A stretch of DNA of 64,000 nt, from NCBI GenBank assembly GCA_031412915.1, contig JANODX010000054.1, positions 1 through 64,000 on the forward strand, in the 5' to 3' direction. Shown here piece after piece: positions 25,544 through 34,378 of this stretch (within the stretch, counting starts at the first letter, position 1; the number at the start of each line of letters is the position of its first letter). The notes beneath the pieces are model-generated. The model had not been told where the DNA came from, did not search any database, and saw nothing but the letters and a program-made list of their open reading frames with translations. Source of the stretch: JAGNNV01 sp031412915 (GTDB lineage Bacteria; Acidobacteriota; Vicinamibacteria; Fen-336; JAGNNV01). A program made the translations under genes and the position numbers.

Positions 25544-25857
25544 CTAAGGCGCCAGGCGGTCCCCAATGGACCCTGCGGTCACTAAATCTCCGCGTGCTTT
25601 GGCCAGAACGAACTCGAAGTTCTGAGCTTGGCCCGTGTTCCTCTCGTGTCGGAAGTAACGGATTCGTGAGTCCTGGACGGTCAGAGAGCGGCACACCTCC
25701 GCGGTGCCGTCGGTGGAAGCATTGTCGGAACGATCAGCTCGAAGTCACGAAAGCTCTGGGCCTGGAGCGAAGCGATGGCGGTTGCGACCAGTTCCACGTC
25801 GTTGTAGACCGGCATCCCCAGACTCACTCGGATCGCTTCGCTCGTTCGGTCGGTCAC
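25544..25857 (-). pseudogene. Truncated, frameshifted GT2 glycosyltransferase fragment
   Basis: It begins with a GTG overlapping the rfbG stop (GTGA) and reads VSLGMPVYNDVELVATAIAS, LQAQSFRDFELI. It then loses one base at about 25733, after which the other frame continues as SDNASTDGTAEVCRSLTVQD, SRIRYFRHERNTGQAQNF and FVLAKARGDLV, and stops. Only the first third of a GT2 domain is present. It closely resembles the start of the intact GT2 at 28323-29309 but is not a simple copy. Confidence 0.85.
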
Positions 25858-26963
25858 GCGAGGATCCAGGCTCGCGAACGCTCTTCCGCAAGCATGAGGT
25901 ACTCGGCCAGCTGGTTCCCCGCGAGGGCCGTCATTGGCTCTCCAGAATAGAAACCCCGGTACCACTGGGCGGTGAAGCGGGCGGCCTCAGGAAAGGTGAG
26001 CGTGGGTTGCCAGGACAACCGTCTCAGCGCCTTGTCGCAACTGAGCTTCAGCAGGCTCGCTTCCGGCTTGTCGCTTGCCTCCCTTCTGTCATAGTCGGGC
26101 GCGGGCCAGGTCTGCCGCATTTGTGCGATGAGGTCCGCCACAGTGTGGTCATTCTCCGCGGCGGGACCAAAATTGAAAGCCTCTCCAGCCAACCCAGGCC
26201 GACCTGCGAGCAGCCCGTGACCGAGCCAGAGATATCCGCTCAGCGGCTCGAGGACGTGCTGCCACGGGCGCGTCGCCAGAGGCGCGCGAACCAAGGGGGC
26301 ACGGTCCTGAGCCCAGGCGCGGATGCAGTCGGGCACGATGCGATCCGCCGCCCAATCACCCCCTCCGATCACGTTCCCGGCTCTACCCGTGGCCACGTGG
26401 AGATTCGGCCGTGCGTTCAGGAATGATCGGCTGTAGGCGCTGAAGGCAACCTCGGCTGCGGCCTTTGAGGCGCTATAAGGATCGGCGCCGCCCAGTCGGT
26501 CGTCCTCCCGATAGCCGTAGTCCCACCCGACGTTTTCGTAGCACTTGTCGCTGGTGACAATGACCGCTGCCTTGACGTTCGACGCGTTCTTGAGTGCGTC
26601 GAGGACGTTCACCACTCCCATGACGTTGGTTTCGAACGTAAGCCGCGGTTCGTCGTACGCGCGCCGCACCAGCGACTGAGCCGCCAAGTGGAACACAACC
26701 TCGGCCTTGGTTCGTTCGATAGCGTCTTGGACGATGCCTGGATCGCGAACGTCCCCGAATCGGTGGTCAATCCGCGCCTCGATCCCAAGTGTTTCGAAAT
26801 TGGAGGGTTCGGTCGGAACATCCAACGAAAGACCGCTGACCTCTGCGCCAAGATTGAGGAGCCAGAGCGAAAGCCAGGAGCCCTTGAACCCGGTGTGTCC
26901 GGTCACCAGAATCCGCCGGCCCGCGTAGACGCCGCCGAATGCCCGCGCGAAGGGTGAAGTCAT
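25854..26963 (-). CDS. rfbG: CDP-glucose 4,6-dehydratase
   Basis: 369 residues, extended short-chain dehydrogenase fold. NAD site TGHTGFKGSWLS (21-32), FHLAAQSLVRRAYDEP, VTSDKCYEN with the active-site region, PYSASKAAAE (YxxxK), and the RfbG-specific NVIGGGDWAADRIVPD and ATRPWQHVLEPLSGYL. It converts CDP-glucose to CDP-4-keto-6-deoxyglucose. The partner rfbF is 6 kb away in another operon on the same strand. The stop overlaps the start of a GT2 pseudogene. Confidence 0.95.
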   Translation of the reverse strand: MTSPFARAFGGVYAGRRILVTGHTGFKGSWLSLWLLNLGAEVSGLSLDVPTEPSNFETLGIEARIDHRFGDVRDPGIVQDAIERTKAEVVFHLAAQSLVRRAYDEPRLTFETNVMGVVNVLDALKNASNVKAAVIVTSDKCYENVGWDYGYREDDRLGGADPYSASKAAAEVAFSAYSRSFLNARPNLHVATGRAGNVIGGGDWAADRIVPDCIRAWAQDRAPLVRAPLATRPWQHVLEPLSGYLWLGHGLLAGRPGLAGEAFNFGPAAENDHTVADLIAQMRQTWPAPDYDRREASDKPEASLLKLSCDKALRRLSWQPTLTFPEAARFTAQWYRGFYSGEPMTALAGNQLAEYLMLAEERSRAWILA

Positions 26964-27104
26964 GCAGAGATTCTATCAACGCCCTAAGCGATCCCTCGTC
27001 GCTTCACGAAGGGCGTCCCGGCTTCCGAAGTATCTCGCCGCTGCAGCAGGGTGAGGTTGGTGCCTCCGGGGCGCGACTCACCCAGTGGAGTAAGCTCGCG
27101 ACGA

Positions 27105-28244
27105 ATGAAACTGCGCCTTCTGGATTGGCTAGCCTGCCCGGTCTGCAGGGAGCCGCCTGGACTTAGACCATTCCGAACGGACCCCAGCAGCAGCCCGGGC
27201 GGGGCGAGCGATGTTACAGACGGCCTTCTCAATTGCGCGTGTGGGAGGGCCTATCCAATCGTGGAGGGCGTCCCACGCATGATCGATGGCGCGCTCTACG
27301 CGCACGGGGGGTTTCGCGAGCGGTGGGCGAAGGAAATCGCCGAGTGTGCGCTTCCAGATTCTGCCTTCCGGCCGCCATCAAAAGAGTTCGCTGCATTCAT
27401 TCAGCCGACTCTCGACCGCTTCAATGAGGAATGGCAGCGCCATCCTCTGGAGGAACGCACCTGGGGCCTCGGGCAAGCTGCCCGGCTTGACCACGCGCTT
27501 CGCTACTTGGGGTGGACGAGGGAAGAGGCTCGAGGCAAGGTCATCCTCGACGCCGGTTGTGGTACAGCCAAGCTAACCTGTGGGATGGCGACGTGGGGCG
27601 GCGAAGTGGTTGGCATGGATCTGGCTCCTGGATGCGTCCGGGGGTGGTCTCAACGAGATGCCCTCGCTGGCACGCACGCCGACCGGGTCCACATCGTTCA
27701 GGGTGACCTCAACGCGCCGCCTTTCCGGCCAGGCATTTTCGACGGTATCCATTCGACGGGAGTTCTTCACCACACCCCGAACACGAGACGAGCGTTCGAG
27801 CGCGTGGCGCCTTTGGTGCGGCCTGGGGGTTCATTCGGTGTGTGGCTTTACAAGCAAAACGAGAATCCCCTGAGTGGGGTGCCGTGGCTTCCGTTTGTGC
27901 GCGCTCGGTGGGCATTGATGAGCTATTCCGATCTACGACAGGTAACGACGCGGCTCCCCCCTCGGGTCCTCTACGTGCTCATCAGCGCGTATGCATACCT
28001 GTTCCACGCCCTCTACTCAACCGCCGCCCGTCTCCGCGGAAGACGGCATGACCAGACCGCACGAGAGAGAACCACGAGCCTCTTCGACTCGCTGGCGCCG
28101 CCATTTGACTGGAAACACAACTTCGAGGAGGTTAGGGGATGGTTCCTCGAAGCTGGATTCGATGATGTGCGGGATTCGTCTCTTCCCGACGACGCCAACG
28201 GATTCGCTGTGACTGGGCGCCGTTCCTTCTCGGACGTTCGATAG
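27105..28244 (+). CDS. Methyltransferase with N-terminal Trm112-like zinc domain
   Basis: 379 residues from MKLRLLDWLACPVC (an upstream start at 27051 is unlikely). The N-terminus has a Trm112p-like zinc site (CPVC ... CACGRAYPIVEGVPRM, about 10-60). The methyltransferase domain follows: ILDAGCGTAKLTCGMA (motif I), GMDLAPGCVRG, VQGDLNAPPFRPGIFDGIHS and TGVLHHTPN. Ends with WFLEAGFDDVRDSSLP. Probably modifies a sugar or lipid intermediate. It is divergent from rfbG, with 141 bp between starts that should hold both promoters, although none is clear. Confidence 0.87.
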   Translation: MKLRLLDWLACPVCREPPGLRPFRTDPSSSPGGASDVTDGLLNCACGRAYPIVEGVPRMIDGALYAHGGFRERWAKEIAECALPDSAFRPPSKEFAAFIQPTLDRFNEEWQRHPLEERTWGLGQAARLDHALRYLGWTREEARGKVILDAGCGTAKLTCGMATWGGEVVGMDLAPGCVRGWSQRDALAGTHADRVHIVQGDLNAPPFRPGIFDGIHSTGVLHHTPNTRRAFERVAPLVRPGGSFGVWLYKQNENPLSGVPWLPFVRARWALMSYSDLRQVTTRLPPRVLYVLISAYAYLFHALYSTAARLRGRRHDQTARERTTSLFDSLAPPFDWKHNFEEVRGWFLEAGFDDVRDSSLPDDANGFAVTGRRSFSDVR

Positions 28245-28322
28245 CGCCTGGCCCGAGACTGTTAGTAGCTCGCTCGCATCCTGGGCAGCGCAATCCCGTG
28301 AGGGGCACCGCGAGTTTGGCAG

Positions 28323-29309
28323 CTAGGGTACAGCCCCATTTCCAGGGGACATTGCGCGTCTGGCCTCGGAGACTCGTCGCTTCAGCGCCGCAAAGCACGA
28401 CTCCCCGACAAGGAGCCGCACTGCACGTGCTGCCGCATATCGGCCAAGTCCAGGAACTGGACGGACGGCATCGATCGCCATCCGTGCCGCCGTGGCAGGG
28501 ATCATCGCAGCGACCAACGAAACCGATCGCCCACCTCGGTGGCACCACCGCAGCAGCGTGAAGAAGACGTTCGAGAAGAGCAGGAGTTGAGCGGCGTACC
28601 AAAGAAAGGGACTGTTACTTCCGGCGTGGTAGTGGAAGCCGCCACCGCGCTTACGCTTCCGGAGAAGGGGAGGACCCTCGACCGGGACGATTTCCCCTCG
28701 GGCGAGCAGGAAGAAGAGCACGGGCATTGAGATGTAGTAGGGCGACTCGGAGTTAGGACCCAGCCAGTGTGGGAAGGTCAGATCCGCCATCGCCTCCCGT
28801 CGAAAGAGGGCGTACTCGTGACCGTCGTCCCAATGCCAGGCCAGGGCGTGCAGCCTTGCGAGCGCTGTCTCGCCGCTGTAGTCGAAGTGGCGTTCCTCGA
28901 TGATGCGATCGTTCGCATCGGTCATCACGAAAGGGCCGAAGGCGCCGATCGCATCCGGTCGCGCCTCGATTGCGGCCACAGACCGCTGCAGGAACTCGGG
29001 GTGCCACGAATCATCGGAGCAGACCCAGGCGAAGTAGTCGCCGGTCGCTTGCCCCAACACAAACGTGAAATTCGTCGACTGGCCCCCATTCACCGGTTGT
29101 CGTACGACTCGAATCCTCGGATCGCGCAGGGCATAGGCTTCGCAAATCGAAACAGTGCGGTCCGGCGAGGCGTTGTCGGAGATGATCAGTTCGAAATCGG
29201 CCAAACTCTGCTGCTGGAGCGATTCGATTGCCCTCCCGACCAGAGCCTCGTCATTGTAGACCGGCATGCCCAGGGACACGCGAGGCCTGCGCGACGGAGT
29301 CTGACTCAA
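28323..29309 (-). CDS. GT2-family glycosyltransferase
   Basis: 328 residues. A classic GT-A N-terminus: RVSLGMPVYNDEALVGRAIE, LIISDNASPDRT (donor site), NGGQSTNFTFVLGQATGDYF and the DXD-like VCSDDSWHPEF. The C-terminal region carries a hydrophobic stretch (SVSLVAAMIPATAARM). TTG start; the start is uncertain within about 10 codons. It transfers a sugar to the growing repeat unit. It converges with the Trm112-methyltransferase gene. Upstream 29310-29603 is non-coding. Confidence 0.88.
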   Translation of the reverse strand: MSQTPSRRPRVSLGMPVYNDEALVGRAIESLQQQSLADFELIISDNASPDRTVSICEAYALRDPRIRVVRQPVNGGQSTNFTFVLGQATGDYFAWVCSDDSWHPEFLQRSVAAIEARPDAIGAFGPFVMTDANDRIIEERHFDYSGETALARLHALAWHWDDGHEYALFRREAMADLTFPHWLGPNSESPYYISMPVLFFLLARGEIVPVEGPPLLRKRKRGGGFHYHAGSNSPFLWYAAQLLLFSNVFFTLLRWCHRGGRSVSLVAAMIPATAARMAIDAVRPVPGLGRYAAARAVRLLVGESCFAALKRRVSEARRAMSPGNGAVP

Positions 29310-29603
29310 CGCCTGGCGCGAGGGCGCGCGTCCTCAGGAGTGGCGGGCAGCCCTGCTCCCTGACATCGATGAGACCCGCCCGCGGCCAGCGGATAGGAAC
29401 GATCCGTCGAACCCAGCGTGGCCCCGACTCGCCCGCCGCGACCTATGTTGAACTGACCGAACACACCCTGATGTTAGCAGCGATTCACCGCCCGAGCTGG
29501 GTCAGGAGGGGGCGTTTGGAGGCGTGGCCCCATCAAAGTAGCCCAAAGTACGGAGCCGGTCGGGCCTGCGCACTCGCCGCCAAATGGCTGCACCCGGGCG
29601 AAG

Positions 29604-30548
29604 TCATCCGGAGGGATTCCATGATCGCTCCGGAGAATCCCCCATCGCTCCTCGAAGTGATTCAACCGTCGAGGCAACGCCCTCGGCGTGAGTGGTCCGA
29701 GCCGAAAAGTTCAGTTCCGACGACAGCCTTGTGATATCGGCCTCCACTATCGGGGCGACGAACGGTTCCGGTATCGCGCCCCAGGCGACAAGGTCCGGCC
29801 GGCCGACAAGCCGGGCGACCTCACGGATCAAGCTCCCGACCTCCACAGCGTGACCGGAACCCACGTTGACGGCGCCTTGGAGGGGAGAGAGGCCTATCAA
29901 CGAGAGCGCTTCGGCGACGTCGCTTACGTAGAGGAAGTCGCGCTTCTGACGCCCGTGCGTACAGGGCGCGGTTTCGCCCTTGAGCAGGCGGCTGGCGATG
30001 GAGGAAACCAATCTCTCACGGGGCTCACCGGGGCCAAACACGAAGAAGATCCGCGCCCAGGCGAGACTAAACCCAGTCTCGCGCGCATAGCGAATCAAGA
30101 GATCTCCCAGGGCGCTCTTGCAGGCTCCGTAGAACGTTGAAGGCTCGCGAGGCGCCGACTCGGCGAGGCGCTCCCCGGACCAGTCATATTCCGTGCAGGA
30201 TCCCGCCGCCACCACGCGCTGCCCCCCAAGGCCGGCGAAGGTTCGGAGCAGCGAGATGCTTGCCTGGACAAAGGCGAGGTTGGCTTCATGGCCCTCCCCT
30301 GCCCACCCGCCCGGCACCACGGGCCAGGCGAGATGAATCAAATGCGAGGGCCGAACCGCCTTGACCAGCGTTTCGACACTCCCCGCGTCGCGAAGATCGC
30401 AGGCATGCCAGGCGGCGGCCGGGTCAAGCCGGCCGCCTAGTCGGGTTGCAGTGGCATGGACCTCCAGATTTCTCTGGACAAGGCTTCGGACAACATGCCT
30501 GCCAATGAACCCGGCCCCTCCGGTCACGAGAATCCTTGGAGCACTCAA
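29604..30548 (-). CDS. NAD-dependent epimerase/dehydratase (probable CDP-4-keto-sugar reductase)
   Basis: About 314 residues from a TTG that overlaps the rfbC stop (TTGA); longer frames upstream lie inside rfbC. Rossmann motif RILVTGGAGFIGRHVVRSL, then HLIHLAWPV, AGSCTEYDWSG and STFYGACKSAL with the YxxxK catalytic pair, RIFFVFGPGE and DFLYVSDVAEA. Position after rfbF, C-methyltransferase and rfbC suggests it performs the final 4-keto reduction to a finished CDP-6-deoxyhexose. Exact product unknown. Confidence 0.85.
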   Translation of the reverse strand: MSAPRILVTGGAGFIGRHVVRSLVQRNLEVHATATRLGGRLDPAAAWHACDLRDAGSVETLVKAVRPSHLIHLAWPVVPGGWAGEGHEANLAFVQASISLLRTFAGLGGQRVVAAGSCTEYDWSGERLAESAPREPSTFYGACKSALGDLLIRYARETGFSLAWARIFFVFGPGEPRERLVSSIASRLLKGETAPCTHGRQKRDFLYVSDVAEALSLIGLSPLQGAVNVGSGHAVEVGSLIREVARLVGRPDLVAWGAIPEPFVAPIVEADITRLSSELNFSARTTHAEGVASTVESLRGAMGDSPERSWNPSG

Positions 30549-31096
30549 ACCGGCTCGCCTTCCGAAGCGGCGCTTAGATCGGGCCAGGCCCTGTCCTTGG
30601 CCGATACGAGGAGCGGGCGGACCGGCCACGAGATTCCAATGGTTGGATCGTCCCAGCGAATGCCGCGTTCCCTCTCGGGGTCATGGAACGAAGTACTCGA
30701 GTAATGAACCTCCGTGGCGTCAAGAAGGCTCATGAAGCCGTGCGCGATCCCCTCGGAAACATACAGACCGTCGTCTCGGTCCGCCCGCAACTCGAAACCC
30801 GCCCATTCGCCCCTGGACGCCGAGCCCGGCCGGACGTCAACACACGCGTCGAAGATCGCGCCCTTTGTGCAACGAACCAGTTTGGCTTCGGCCGAGGGCG
30901 GCAATTGATAATGAAGACCGCGAAGTGTAAGGGCCCGCGTGGTCCTTGATACGTTCACCTGAACGAAGTCCGATCGGAGACCCGAAAGATGCAGCTCCGA
31001 CGCGGTCCAGGCATGTCCGAACTCACCGCGGTCGTCCACGAGCCAATCGACGCTCAACCGGAAAACGCCGGCGAGCCGCGTCGGGACAACTCTCAC
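30545..31096 (-). CDS. rfbC: dTDP-4-dehydrorhamnose 3,5-epimerase-family protein (NDP-hexose epimerase)
   Basis: 183 residues, the normal RfbC length, from the GTG that overlaps the preceding stop (GTGA). Cupin fold with WLVDDRGEFGHAW, VQVNVSRTTRALTLRGLHYQ (conserved epimerase His in RGLHYQ), LVRCTKGAIFDACVDVRPGS, and YVSEGIAHGFMSL with the expected Gly-Ile-Ala-His-Gly-Phe. In this operon the substrate is probably a CDP-linked 4-keto sugar, not dTDP, epimerised at C3 and/or C5. The symbol denotes the family. Confidence 0.9.
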   Translation of the reverse strand: MRVVPTRLAGVFRLSVDWLVDDRGEFGHAWTASELHLSGLRSDFVQVNVSRTTRALTLRGLHYQLPPSAEAKLVRCTKGAIFDACVDVRPGSASRGEWAGFELRADRDDGLYVSEGIAHGFMSLLDATEVHYSSTSFHDPERERGIRWDDPTIGISWPVRPLLVSAKDRAWPDLSAASEGEPV

Positions 31097-32334
31097 GGAA
31101 GAACAACCGGTTCCGGAATGGGCACGATGAACTTCCCGCCCCACTCCCGGATAAATGACAGTTGCTCGATGATCTCCGTCCGGAGGTTCCAAGGAAGGAT
31201 GAGGACGAAATCGGGGCGATCCTCTTTGATCCGGTCGGGGTGCTTGATGGCGATATGCACTCCCGGCACAAAGCGGCCCTGCTTGGTGGGGCTCAAGTCG
31301 ACGGTGTAGTCGATCAGGTCGGAGCGAATGCCGCAGTAGTTGAGCAGGACCGAGCCCTTTCCGGGGGCGCCGTAGCCCACGATGCGCCGCCCGGATTCCT
31401 TCAGATCAAAGAGAAGACGCAGGAGATCCCGCCGGACCTTTGTGGCGCGCCCGGCAAAACCAGCGTACCCGCCGGGTCGATCGAGCCCCGCATCGCTCTC
31501 GGCCGCGAGGACGGCAGCGACGCTCGGATCGACGACCTTCGTGTCTTCGGCGTGGCGAGCCCAGACCCGAATAGACCCGCCGTGGGTGGACAAGTCCGCG
31601 ACTTCAACCACGACTAGGCCGTGGGCCGCGAAAATGCGCTGAACGGCGTGAAGGGAGAGATACGAGAAGTGCTCGTGGAATACCTGATCGAACTGGTTCC
31701 CCAGGAAGGTGCGGAGCAGATGGGGAAACTCGAAGGATGCCGATCCGCCTTTTCGAAGGAGAATCCGCACGCCGACCGCGAAGTCGTTCAGGTTCGGCAC
31801 GTGCGCCAGGACGTTGTTGCCCACAAGCAGGTCGGCCGAAACCCCTTCGGCCACGAGCTGCGTCGCGGCGGCTTTCCCGAAGAACCGGGTTCGAGTGTCG
31901 ATTCCCTTCGCTCGGGCCAGGGTCGCGATATTCGCGGCCGGTTCAACGCCCAGCACCTTGATTCCCAGTCGCAAAAAGTGCTGGAGGAGATAGCCGTCGT
32001 TGCTCGCCACCTCCACCACCGTGCTTCGAGAATCGAGGCCGAGCTTCACGGTTGCGGACTCGGCGAAGCGCTCCGCGTGCCGGAGCCACGACGAGGACGT
32101 GGAGGAAAGGTAGGGATAGTCGCCAAACAACTTTTCTGGAGTCTCGGCCTGGGGGAGCTGAACAAGGAGGCACGAGTCGCACACGAAGGCGCGGAGCGGG
32201 TAAAAGGGCTCCATCCTCACGAGGTCTTCCTCGAGTAGATACGAGCTCACCAAAGGCGACATCCCGAGGTCGACAAAGACACGGCCCAGCGGCGCTCGAC
32301 AGAAGGCGCATGAAGGCAAAGCCGACTCGGTCAC
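31093..32334 (-). CDS. NDP-4-keto-hexose C-methyltransferase (Methyltransf_13/14 family)
   Basis: 413 residues, GTG start overlapping the rfbF stop. The three-part layout is characteristic: an N-terminal zinc-binding domain (CAFC about 9-12, CDSCLLVQ about 52-59), a central SAM domain (VVEVASNDGYLLQHFLRLG; NNVLAHVPNLNDF; FEFPHLLRTFLGNQFDQVFH with the HEHFSYLS catalytic region), and a C-terminal Rossmann-like domain (IVGYGAPGKGSVLLNY). It matches TylCIII-type 3-C-methyltransferases making branched sugars. Confidence 0.9.
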   Translation of the reverse strand: MTESALPSCAFCRAPLGRVFVDLGMSPLVSSYLLEEDLVRMEPFYPLRAFVCDSCLLVQLPQAETPEKLFGDYPYLSSTSSSWLRHAERFAESATVKLGLDSRSTVVEVASNDGYLLQHFLRLGIKVLGVEPAANIATLARAKGIDTRTRFFGKAAATQLVAEGVSADLLVGNNVLAHVPNLNDFAVGVRILLRKGGSASFEFPHLLRTFLGNQFDQVFHEHFSYLSLHAVQRIFAAHGLVVVEVADLSTHGGSIRVWARHAEDTKVVDPSVAAVLAAESDAGLDRPGGYAGFAGRATKVRRDLLRLLFDLKESGRRIVGYGAPGKGSVLLNYCGIRSDLIDYTVDLSPTKQGRFVPGVHIAIKHPDRIKEDRPDFVLILPWNLRTEIIEQLSFIREWGGKFIVPIPEPVVLP

Positions 32335-33095
32335 GCCCAGGTCTTCCAGGGCGCCCCGTTTCGCCAGAGTTCCTCAAGATGTTGACGGTCTCTTATGGTG
32401 TCCATAGGATGCCAGAAACCTCGATGCTGATAGGCGCTCAGCTGGCCCTTGCGGGCGAGGCTTCGAAGGGGTTCGCCTTCGAAGCTGGACTTATCGTTCC
32501 GAATCTCATCCAGTACTCGGGGCGAGAGAACGAAGAACCCCGCGTTGATCCACTCATCCGGGCTGACCGGCTTTTCGCGGAAGCGCACCACCCGACCCTT
32601 CTTCAACGACAACACACCATAACGCGATGGGGGATTGACCGCGGTGAGTGTGGCCAGGCGCCCCTGTGCCTTGTGGAATCGCACCAGACGCGTGATGTTC
32701 ACGTCCCCCACGCCATCGCCGTAGGTCAGGCAGAAGTCCCCGTCCAGATAGGGCCGAACATAGAGGAGCCGCCCGCCGGTGCCGGACTCCAACCCGGTCT
32801 CCACGAGCGTGACCTTCCACGGCTCCGCCGTGCCATTGCAAAGTTGGGTGGCTCCGGTCCCGAGGTCGAAGGTCACGTCAGAATGACGCAGGGCGTAGCC
32901 GGAAAAGTACTGCTTGATCTCGTAGCTTCTGTATCCGCAGCAGACGATGAATTCGGAGAATCCATGCGCGGCATAGGTCTTCATGATGTGCCACAAGATT
33001 GGACGGCCCCCGATCTCCACCATGGGCTTGGGGACCCTGTGTGTCTCCTCGGACAGGCGCGTTCCCAACCCTCCCGCGAGAATGACGACTTTCAT
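32331..33095 (-). CDS. rfbF: Glucose-1-phosphate cytidylyltransferase
   Basis: 254 residues. Nucleotidyltransferase N-terminus VVILAGGLGTRLSEETHRVP then KPMVEIGGRPILWHIMKTY, CGYRSYEIKQYF, LTYGDGVGDVN with the metal Asp, NAGFFVLSP and EGEPLRSLARKGQLSAYQH, the RfbF pattern. It makes CDP-glucose from CTP and glucose-1-phosphate. First gene of a four-gene operon in which every junction is a 4-bp stop-start overlap. Confidence 0.95.
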   Translation of the reverse strand: MKVVILAGGLGTRLSEETHRVPKPMVEIGGRPILWHIMKTYAAHGFSEFIVCCGYRSYEIKQYFSGYALRHSDVTFDLGTGATQLCNGTAEPWKVTLVETGLESGTGGRLLYVRPYLDGDFCLTYGDGVGDVNITRLVRFHKAQGRLATLTAVNPPSRYGVLSLKKGRVVRFREKPVSPDEWINAGFFVLSPRVLDEIRNDKSSFEGEPLRSLARKGQLSAYQHRGFWHPMDTIRDRQHLEELWRNGAPWKTWA

Positions 33096-33688
33096 GCCTT
33101 TGATCGTGAGAGTCTAAGGCGGGAGTGACCCGCTCGGCAAGAAGATGGACCAGTCGATGATGGAGATAGCATTCGCCCGATATCTCATGCCCACAAAGTT
33201 GATTGTATCGGCTGGTGTTCTGGGTGTAACTCTGTCGACGATATATGACCCTGTGGTAGTGGACAGATTCCACGCAGCGCCAAATCCGCCTGAAGAGGTA
33301 GGCAAGGTGGAAAAGCCAGACCTGCCCCTCGCCAGCAGTTGATACAAACGGTGCGCGGGGAGGCAGGAGCGAACACGCACCACGAAGCCCTCCGTAGCTC
33401 TGGTCGCGAAGCACGCCTGCCTACACATTCACTCGCTGTTCGTATCCGGCGTTGCCCGGAAAGAAAGGGGCCAAGTAGAGGAGCTTGCGCGTCTTCCGCG
33501 TGCGGCGACTGCGCTCGCAAAGCTGGCAACCCGGCATGCCCGAGCGATCAGGGCAAGGGCCGCGCCACGAGGAAACCCAGCACATCAAGCCAAGGTATAC
33601 GGCGTGTGAAGGGGCTCTCCCTAGTTGCAGCATCTACGATTTCCTCACACTCCGCGTCCGGTAGGAGGGGTCCGCGCCGTCTCGTCAT
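33096..33688. other. Non-coding, decayed stretch with a GT4 gene remnant
   Basis: Minus-strand codons 33421-33498 read KLLYLAPFFPGNAGYEQRVN, a typical GT4 N-terminus, and then stop. No other part of that gene is present. A minus-strand frame 33114-33428, just upstream of rfbF, ends NAISIIDWSIFLPSG and is not recognised. Confidence 0.55.
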
Positions 33689-34378
33689 TCATGTTGTGAG
33701 TTGGTGCTCCCCACGACGGACACGAGCGGCTTCCAGGAACTTCATCGGATGGGGGAAGTGCTCACTTAGCGCGCGGATGTCCGCGTCATCCCAGGTCCAC
33801 CACCGCGATTCGAGAAGCTGGGATCGGAGCGGCTCTTCGAAGCGATAGCCTTTGACGCGGGCGGGCACACCAACCACAAGGGCGTAAGGCGGTACGTCTT
33901 TGGTAACCACGGCGCCGGCACCCACGACGGCCCCGTGGCCGATCCTTACCCCGGCCAGGATAAGTGCGCCGGCGGACAGGAGAACGTCGGCACCAATCTC
34001 GACCTGGCTTGGGGTCTCGCGGGTGTCCGCCGTGACCCAGCCCCGCCCTGGGTTGGAGAAGAGGTGGCTCGTGCCCAGATGCCCAAGGGCGTGGTTTTCC
34101 AACCCGACCCGGCACGCCTGCGAAATACAGGAGAAGGCGCCGATGCGGGCGCAGGCCAGGATCGCCGTCCCTTCCCCTATATAGGCGTAACGGTCGATCG
34201 TACGGAGCGAGGCTGTTACGGAGACGTTGCCTCGAATGATGACACCCCTGCCCACGGCAACGGAGGGGGGCAAGAGGGAGTCGATACTGCAGGATGGAAA
34301 TTGCCGAGGGTAGAGGAGGCGTATTTTGAGGTAGGTCTTGATGTCGGCACTCACCCTCTCAATACCGCGCATAGTCAT
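33689..34378 (-). CDS. Hexapeptide (LbetaH) acyltransferase, CatB/NeuD-like
   Basis: 229 residues with left-handed beta-helix repeats: VAVGRGVIIRGNVSV, YIGEGTAILACARIGAFSCI, VEIGADVLLSAGALILAGVR and IGHGAVVGAGAVVTKDVPPY, then the common tail VGVPARVKGYRF and SRWWTWDDADIRALSEHF. The WW-W-DD ending is shared with the CatB-like protein at 20187, so both probably O-acetylate sugars. Its ATG overlaps the stop of the upstream GT4 gene by 4 bp (ATGA). Confidence 0.87.
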   Translation of the reverse strand: MTMRGIERVSADIKTYLKIRLLYPRQFPSCSIDSLLPPSVAVGRGVIIRGNVSVTASLRTIDRYAYIGEGTAILACARIGAFSCISQACRVGLENHALGHLGTSHLFSNPGRGWVTADTRETPSQVEIGADVLLSAGALILAGVRIGHGAVVGAGAVVTKDVPPYALVVGVPARVKGYRFEEPLRSQLLESRWWTWDDADIRALSEHFPHPMKFLEAARVRRGEHQLTT

